Shown here one piece after another: positions 59,193 through 64,000 of a DNA stretch of 64,000 bases. The notes under the pieces were generated by a model. It was not told the origin of the DNA, ran no database searches, and worked only from the letters and a program-made list of their open reading frames with translations. The DNA comes from Pseudomonas persica (GTDB lineage Bacteria; Pseudomonadota; Gammaproteobacteria; Pseudomonadales; Pseudomonadaceae). Made by a program: the position numbers and the translations under genes. The DNA lies in contig NZ_OLKL01000044.1 of the NCBI RefSeq assembly GCF_900291015.1, positions 1 to 64,000 on the forward strand. The letters are read 5' to 3'. Numbering within the stretch: position 1 is the stretch's first letter; each line of letters begins with the position of its first letter.

Positions 59193-59540
59193 TCAGCCCG
59201 CCGAAATGCGTTGCTGCTCACCCCGGTAGAAGCGCTGCACCTCAAGGAATTCCTGATCGATACGATTGACCAGGTCCTCGATGCCAAACAGCGGGGGCCG
59301 CCGCGCACGCTCTTCCAGCTGCTGGCACAGGCTGGCCAGGGCTATCGCGCCCATGTTGCTGCTGCTGCCTTTGAAACTGTGGGCGGCCGAACCGAGCTCT
59401 TCGGCACTTTTGGCCGCGTGCAGCTGGCCCAGGCGCCGTTCGGAGTCGTCAAGAAAAGTCTGCACCAACTGCAGGTAGCCATCCTCCATGACTTCACGCA
59501 GGTCGCTGAGTACCTTGTGGTCAATATGCATGTCAGTCAC
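59193..59540 (-). CDS. hptB: HPt phosphotransfer protein, HptB-like
   Basis: A 115-residue four-helix HPt domain. The phosphorylated histidine is H54 in AAHSFKGSSSNMGA. Gene order hsbA-hsbR-hptB is the known P. aeruginosa module in which sensor kinases phosphorylate HptB, which passes phosphate to HsbR. A methionine at residue 4 is an alternative start. Confidence 0.9.
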   Translation of the reverse strand: MTDMHIDHKVLSDLREVMEDGYLQLVQTFLDDSERRLGQLHAAKSAEELGSAAHSFKGSSSNMGAIALASLCQQLEERARRPPLFGIEDLVNRIDQEFLEVQRFYRGEQQRISAG

Positions 59541-59588
59541 TTGTTCACTCCTTGATCAAGCCAGATTATGCCCGAGCCAGCCAGTGGC

Positions 59589-61292
59589 TCACCAGACGAA
59601 CTCCACATGCGCGCAACGCCCGCCCTCACTCCAGCGCGCGCTGTTGGCCAGCCGTTGAACCAGGTTCAGGCCACGCCCGCTCAGCCCCTGCTCCAGCGAG
59701 GGCCGCGACAGCACCCGCTGCACATCGAACCCGGCACCACTGTCGCGGACCTCGATCATCAGACGCCCGCCGTCGGCATGCGGTTCAACCTTGAAATCGA
59801 TGCGCACGTAACCGTCGGTCAGCCCCCCCAGGCGCCGAGCGCGCTCCTGATAATAATCGGCAAAGCCCTGTACATCGCGCTTGAGCTGCGAGTCCAGGCC
59901 CAGCACGCCATGCTCCAGGGCATTGGAATACAGCTCGCTGAGCACACTGTGCAGGTTGCCGGTACGCGCGCGCAGGCCGTGGATCTCTTGCAACAACTGC
60001 ACCAGGTAGGGCACCGGGTTGAAGCGCTTCAGGCTCTGCCCACGCACCTCGAATCCCAGCGACCAGTCCAGTGGGCTGGGGCGACCGCTATCAGAGTAGA
60101 TCATCGGCGCCGGCACCCGCTCCTCGGCGCTGAACATCCGAATGTCGCACAGGCTGATGTCATCGCGCGGGCGCCCGCCAAAGCGCTCCAGGGCCTGCAT
60201 CACTTCGTCGAACAGCCGTGCCGGGTCGCGGTTGTCGGTCAGCACCCTGCGCAGGCGCTGCACGCCGAACAGGCGTTCCTCGTCGTCGGCGGTGTCGAGC
60301 ACGCCGTCCGACAGCAGCAGCAGGCGCTCGCCGGGCGCCAACGGCAACACCTCGGTGCTGTCATCGAAACGCTCGGCGTCCAGAATGCCCAGCGGCAGGT
60401 GTCGCGAACTCAGCGCAGACAGCACCTGGCCATCCACCGCCAGGCGATAGCCATCAGGCATGCCACCATTCCACACTTCCACCGAACCGCGCTGCATACT
60501 GAGGTTGAGCAGCAGCGCACAACAGAACATGTCCACCGGCAGGATGCGTTTGAGCTTGGCGTTCATCTCCCGCAGGATCTGCGCCATGCCATAGCCCTTG
60601 GCGGTCATGCCATAGAACACTTCGGCCAGCGGCATGGCCCCTACCGCTGCCGGCAAGCCGTGGCCGGTGAAATCACCGAGCAGCACGCGCATGTCGCCAG
60701 CCGGAGTGAACGCGGCCAGCATCAGGTCACCATTGAACAGCGCATAGGGCGATTGCAGGTAGCGGATGTTGGGGGCGGCCAGGCAGCCGGAGTGGGCCAC
60801 CTTGTCGAACACCGCCTTGGCCACTCGCTGCTCGTTGAGCAGGTGGTGGTGATGCCGGGCAATCTGGTCGCGCTGCTCCAGCACGGTGGCCTGCAGCCGG
60901 CGCAGGCGGTCCATGGCGCGAATCTTGGCGCCGAGGATCACCGCACTATAGGGCTTGGCCATGAAGTCATCGCCACCGGCCTCCAGGCACCGCACCAGGC
61001 CCTCCTCCTCGTTGAGCGAGGTCAGGAAAATGATCGGCACCAGCGCCTCGCCGGCCAAAGCCTTGATCTGCCGCGCCGCCTCGAAACCGTCCATCACCGG
61101 CATCAGCGCATCCAGCAGCACCAGCTGCGGGCGTCGCTCGACGAACAGCGCCACCGCCTGCTCGCCGTTTTCCGCAGTGAATACCTGATGGCCTTGCCGG
61201 CGGACGATCTGTGCCAGCAGCAGGCGGTCGGCAGCACCGTCTTCGGCGACCAGCACGGTCAACGCCTGTTCGGCCGGCATGTCGACGCTCAA
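59589..61292 (-). CDS. hsbR: HsbR-like response regulator: receiver, PP2C phosphatase and anti-sigma kinase domains
   Basis: A 567-residue protein. The receiver (about 11-130) has phosphoacceptor D61 in LVLLDALMPVMDG. A SpoIIE/PP2C phosphatase domain follows (about 190-385: LMLAAFTPAGDMRVLLGDFT, LLLSDGVLDTADDEERLFG). The C-terminal HATPase (about 430-567) is anti-sigma-factor-like, with YSNALEHGVLGLDSQLK and the G box VRDSGAGFDVQRV. It controls the phosphorylation state of HsbA by balancing kinase and phosphatase activities. It overlaps hsbA by 4 bp. Confidence 0.9.
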   Translation of the reverse strand: MSVDMPAEQALTVLVAEDGAADRLLLAQIVRRQGHQVFTAENGEQAVALFVERRPQLVLLDALMPVMDGFEAARQIKALAGEALVPIIFLTSLNEEEGLVRCLEAGGDDFMAKPYSAVILGAKIRAMDRLRRLQATVLEQRDQIARHHHHLLNEQRVAKAVFDKVAHSGCLAAPNIRYLQSPYALFNGDLMLAAFTPAGDMRVLLGDFTGHGLPAAVGAMPLAEVFYGMTAKGYGMAQILREMNAKLKRILPVDMFCCALLLNLSMQRGSVEVWNGGMPDGYRLAVDGQVLSALSSRHLPLGILDAERFDDSTEVLPLAPGERLLLLSDGVLDTADDEERLFGVQRLRRVLTDNRDPARLFDEVMQALERFGGRPRDDISLCDIRMFSAEERVPAPMIYSDSGRPSPLDWSLGFEVRGQSLKRFNPVPYLVQLLQEIHGLRARTGNLHSVLSELYSNALEHGVLGLDSQLKRDVQGFADYYQERARRLGGLTDGYVRIDFKVEPHADGGRLMIEVRDSGAGFDVQRVLSRPSLEQGLSGRGLNLVQRLANSARWSEGGRCAHVEFVW

Positions 61293-61594
61293 CTGATATC
61301 GAAGAGTTTTTCGAAATTGGAGATGGCGAGGATCTTGCGCACATCCGAGCTTGCATGCACCACGCGCACATCCGACTCATCACCGCCCGCGTGGTCGCGC
61401 AGCAACAGCAGCATGCCGAGTGCGGAACTGTCGAGATAGGTGGTGTCCTTCAGGTCGACGACCACTGAATCGGGCCGGCTGGGCTGGCGTTCGTAGGCGT
61501 CACGAAATTCCTGGTGCTTGCCGAAATCGAAACGCCCCTTGATCTTGATCGTCAGCTTTTTCCCATCCTGCGAAAAATCAGTCTCGACTGCCAT
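61289..61594 (-). CDS. hsbA: STAS-domain anti-anti-sigma factor, HsbA-like
   Basis: A 101-residue single STAS domain. The phosphorylatable serine lies in DTTYLDSSALGMLLLL (S56/S57). In P. aeruginosa HsbA in its two states binds FlgM or the diguanylate cyclase HsbD, linking flagellar gene expression to biofilm formation. First gene of the hsbA-hsbR-hptB unit. Confidence 0.9.
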   Translation of the reverse strand: MAVETDFSQDGKKLTIKIKGRFDFGKHQEFRDAYERQPSRPDSVVVDLKDTTYLDSSALGMLLLLRDHAGGDESDVRVVHASSDVRKILAISNFEKLFDIS

Positions 61595-61716
61595 GCTAGC
61601 GATTCCTTCGATGATGGCGGATGCAACTCTTTAAAGGTTTAGCAGGCGATGGCGGCGGTGGCAAGCACACGATTCTGCATGCGGCGCGGTACATGTGGAC
61701 TGCCTGTCCCGGCCTC

Positions 61717-61797
61717 TTCGCGGGTAAACCCGCTCCCACAGGATCTTCACAAATTCGAATCCTGCGCCGTACCGGTGGGAGCGGGTTTACCCGCGAA
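61717..61797. repeat. REP inverted pair between fliJ and hsbA
   Basis: TTCGCGGGTAAACCCGCTCC faces CCGGTGGGAGCGGGTTTACC, with CCTCTTCGCG/CGCGAAGAGG outer arms, in the 217-bp gap. Confidence 0.85.
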
Positions 61798-61811
61798 GAG
61801 GCCAGTACAGG

Positions 61812-62264
61812 CTATAGGTGGTTCTGCCGCGGCAGGCGCTGCGACAACTCATCGAGCAACCGCTGCTCGCGCTTGTCTTCGGCCTGCCGGGCTTCGTCCA
61901 TGTAGCGCTGCACCAGCTTGCGCAAGCCTTCCACCCGGGCATAGGCCTGCTGCCAGGTGCCACGCGCGTTGTTGAGGTTGTTCTGGTGCCAGACCAGGCT
62001 CTGGCGCTGCTGGGTCATGGCCGTTTCCAGCTGCCCGAGGAAGCGCTGGTAATTGACCAGCCAGCTGCCATTGACCCCCTGCCCGCCACGGTTGATCCAC
62101 TGTAGCTGGTAATCCTCACGAAACCGCTCGAGTTCGGCCAGCTTGGCCTGGGCTGTGGCCACCTGCTGCTGGAAGTGCCCGAGGCGCTGGGCCGCTTTGC
62201 GCTCGGCCTCCTCGGCCATGTCCACCACCGGCGCCAGGCGCGCGGCGCGTCCGGGCAGCGCCAT
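61812..62264 (-). CDS. fliJ: Flagellar export chaperone FliJ
   Basis: A 150-residue, almost wholly helical coiled-coil protein of the export ATPase complex. Q/A/R-rich heptads such as AEEAERKAAQRLGHFQQQVA and the C-terminal RYMDEARQAEDKREQRLLDE are typical. It follows fliI by 6 bp. Confidence 0.93.
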   Translation of the reverse strand: MALPGRAARLAPVVDMAEEAERKAAQRLGHFQQQVATAQAKLAELERFREDYQLQWINRGGQGVNGSWLVNYQRFLGQLETAMTQQRQSLVWHQNNLNNARGTWQQAYARVEGLRKLVQRYMDEARQAEDKREQRLLDELSQRLPRQNHL

Positions 62265-62270
62265 GGCCTA

Positions 62271-63629
62271 TCAACCAGCCGTCGGGGGCGTGAAGATCGC
62301 CCCCAACTGTTCGCGGCTTGGCGCCATGCCCACGTTCTCGCGCAGGCCCTGACGCAGAAACTCCACCAGCTTCGATTGCAGGGCAATGGCCAGGTCGGTT
62401 TCCGGATCGCCACCAGCCACATAGGCGCCCACGCTTATCAGGTCGCGGCTTTGCGACAGGCGCGACCACAACTGCTTGAACTTTTGCGCCTGGCGCAGAT
62501 GGTCGGCATCGACCACCTGGGGCATGACCCGGCTGATCGAGGCTTCGATATCGATGGCCGGGTAATGGCCTTCCTCGGCCAGCCGCCGCGACAACACGAA
62601 GTGACCGTCGAGCACGCCGCGCGCCGAGTCGGCGATCGGGTCCTGCTGGTCGTCACCTTCGGACAGCACGGTGTAGAACGCGGTGATCGAACCACCGCCC
62701 GGCTCACCGTTGCCTGCCCGCTCCACCAACCTGGGCAGCTTGGCAAACACCGACGGCGGGTAACCGCGGGTGGCCGGCGGTTCACCGATCGCCAGGGCGA
62801 TTTCCCGCTGGGCCTGGGCAAAACGGGTCAGCGAGTCCATCAGCAACAGCACGTTCTTGCCTTTGTCGCGGAAATACTCGGCAATACGCGTGCAGTACAT
62901 GGCGGCGCGCAGGCGCATCAGCGGCGCATCATCAGCGGGCGAAGCGACCACCACCGAGCGCTTGAGGCCTTCTTCACCAAGGATATGCTCGATGAATTCC
63001 TTGACCTCGCGGCCCCGCTCACCGATCAGACCGACGACGATGATCTCGGCTTCGGTGAAGCGGGTCATCATGCCCAGCAACACCGATTTACCCACGCCGG
63101 TACCGGCAAACAGGCCCAGGCGCTGGCCACGACCAACAGTGAGCAGGCCGTTGATGCTGCGAATGCCCACGTCCAGCGGCTTGCTGATGGGGTCGCGGTT
63201 GAGCGGGTTGATCACCGGGCCGTCCATCGGCAACCAGTCCTCGGCCTTCATACCGCCCTTGCCATCCAGCGGCCGGCCGGCGCCATCGAGTACCCGGCCG
63301 AGCATGCTCATGCCCATGGGCAGACGGCCGCTGTCATCCAGCGGCACCACCCGGGCACCCGGGGCGATACCGACGATGCTACCAACCGGCATCAGGAACA
63401 CCTTGGACCCGGCAAAGCCCATCACTTCGGCCTCGACCTGCACCGGGTGGTAGCTGTCGTCGTTGACCACCAGGCAGCGGGTGCCGACCGCAGCGCGCAG
63501 GCCTTCGGCCTCCAGTGTGAGGCCGACCATGCGCAGCAGGCGGCCTTCGACGATGGCTTGGGACGGCAGCTCGATGGCCTCGGCATAGCTGCCCAGACGT
63601 TTGCCGAAGCTGGTCCGCTCAAGCTTCAT
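62271..63629 (-). CDS. fliI: Flagellum-specific ATPase FliI
   Basis: A 452-residue F1-type ATPase powering flagellar protein export. Walker A is LGLFAGTGVGKSVLLGMMTR; catalytic glutamate region IIVVGLIGERGREVKEFIEH; Walker B NVLLLMDSLTRFAQAQREIA. ATG 63629 (MKLERTSFGKRL) overlaps the fliH stop by 11 bp; the longer upstream frame is the fliH shadow. Confidence 0.97.
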   Translation of the reverse strand: MKLERTSFGKRLGSYAEAIELPSQAIVEGRLLRMVGLTLEAEGLRAAVGTRCLVVNDDSYHPVQVEAEVMGFAGSKVFLMPVGSIVGIAPGARVVPLDDSGRLPMGMSMLGRVLDGAGRPLDGKGGMKAEDWLPMDGPVINPLNRDPISKPLDVGIRSINGLLTVGRGQRLGLFAGTGVGKSVLLGMMTRFTEAEIIVVGLIGERGREVKEFIEHILGEEGLKRSVVVASPADDAPLMRLRAAMYCTRIAEYFRDKGKNVLLLMDSLTRFAQAQREIALAIGEPPATRGYPPSVFAKLPRLVERAGNGEPGGGSITAFYTVLSEGDDQQDPIADSARGVLDGHFVLSRRLAEEGHYPAIDIEASISRVMPQVVDADHLRQAQKFKQLWSRLSQSRDLISVGAYVAGGDPETDLAIALQSKLVEFLRQGLRENVGMAPSREQLGAIFTPPTAG

Positions 63630-64000
63630 CGGGGCTGGCCAGGTCAACGGAAATATCCGGCGCCGCCGGATGCACGGAATGCTCATGCAAGCTGTCGAAC
63701 AATTGCGCCACGGCTTTCTCGATGCGGGTTTCCATGGTTGCGTCGATGCGGCTGTGAGCGGTCTCGATGCGACAACCGCCCGGGAGCAGCGCGCTGTCCT
63801 CAAGCAGCCGCCAGGTTTCCTCGTGGCGTTCGCGCAGCGCCTTGACCAGCTCGAAGTCCTGCGGATTGAGATGGATGCGGATATTGTCCGCGCCCATGGG
63901 CAGCAGCTTGAGCGCTTCGCGCAGTACCTGGGTGACCTGGCTGGAATCACCCCGCAGTTCACGACCGATCACCTGGCGGGTCATGTGCGCCACCAGATGG
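63619..64000 (-). CDS. fliH: Flagellar assembly protein FliH, C-terminal part (runs off the window)
   Basis: The last 126 or so codons of fliH, the stator-like regulator of FliI. Visible blocks include QVIGRELRGDSSQVTQVLRE, ADNIRIHLNPQDFELVKALR and the conserved ALLPGGCRIETAHSRIDATM. The 5' part lies beyond position 64000. The internal Met near 63993 is not the true start. Confidence 0.93.
   Translation of the reverse strand, partial: HLVAHMTRQVIGRELRGDSSQVTQVLREALKLLPMGADNIRIHLNPQDFELVKALRERHEETWRLLEDSALLPGGCRIETAHSRIDATMETRIEKAVAQLFDSLHEHSVHPAAPDISVDLASPDEA

Noticed and set aside
1870..61797. Repeated 30-35 bp units that could suggest CRISPR arrays
   Set aside because: They occur as isolated single or inverted pairs between operons, with no regular spacers and no cas genes; they match putida REP elements.

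Overview
The window looks like chromosome of the Pseudomonas putida group. The grounds are high-GC codon use, 16 copies or pairs of the roughly 35-bp putida-type REP element (core CCTGTGGGAGCGGGTTCACC) between operons, and a gene order typical of that group: gcl-hyi-glxR-ttuD-pykF, a ccm operon, and a polar-flagellum/chemotaxis cluster. No RNA gene, insertion sequence or CRISPR array was seen.

Region 1 (0.2-10.4 kb) handles glyoxylate. A RutR-like TetR regulator and a GlcG-like protein precede an operon taking glyoxylate to tartronate semialdehyde (gcl), interconverting hydroxypyruvate (hyi), reducing to glycerate (glxR), processing glycerate (ttuD, probably a 2-kinase) and making pyruvate (pykF). 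A urea transporter follows. Further on lie an NCS1 nucleobase/allantoin-type permease and a hydantoin/allantoin-racemase-like gene (16.4-18.7 kb), so the area reads as purine/allantoin salvage. An orphan Rhs-core toxin fragment sits on the opposite strand beside the urea transporter.

Region 2 (11-22 kb) is housekeeping and accessory: a voltage-gated-type K+ channel, a sulfate-binding protein, an rRNA-type methyltransferase, a DMT exporter divergent from an Lrp regulator, a histidine phosphatase, an FKBP, GFA and PhzF enzymes, and a multi-hairpin intergenic element.

Region 3 (22.2-29.5 kb, minus strand) is a complete ccmABCDEFGHI cytochrome c maturation operon with a small lipoprotein gene at its end.

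Region 4 (29.6-37.7 kb, plus strand) is the accessory island. Two paralogous toxin-like proteins of about 920-955 aa have dermonecrotic-toxin-like N-termini, a hydrophobic hairpin and a C-terminal TcdA/B-type glycosyltransferase. They flank a FliK-like gene and a stand-alone FlhB C-terminal-domain gene. The first toxin gene lies between two 149-bp direct repeats (about 91% identical). Each repeat carries a sigma-28 (FliA)-like promoter and the start of the fliK-like gene. This suggests a toxin that acquired a flagellar late promoter, and possibly a link to flagellar type III export.

Region 5 (37.7-64 kb, minus strand) is the flagellar/chemotaxis cluster. Read in transcription order it contains fliH(partial)-fliI-fliJ, hsbA-hsbR-hptB, fliK, fliLMNOPQR-flhB, flhA-flhF-fleN-fliA, cheY-cheZ-cheA-cheB-motC-motD, and ParC-, ParP- and CheW-like genes with a DUF2802 gene. 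Sigma-54-like promoters are visible before fliK, fliL and flhA.
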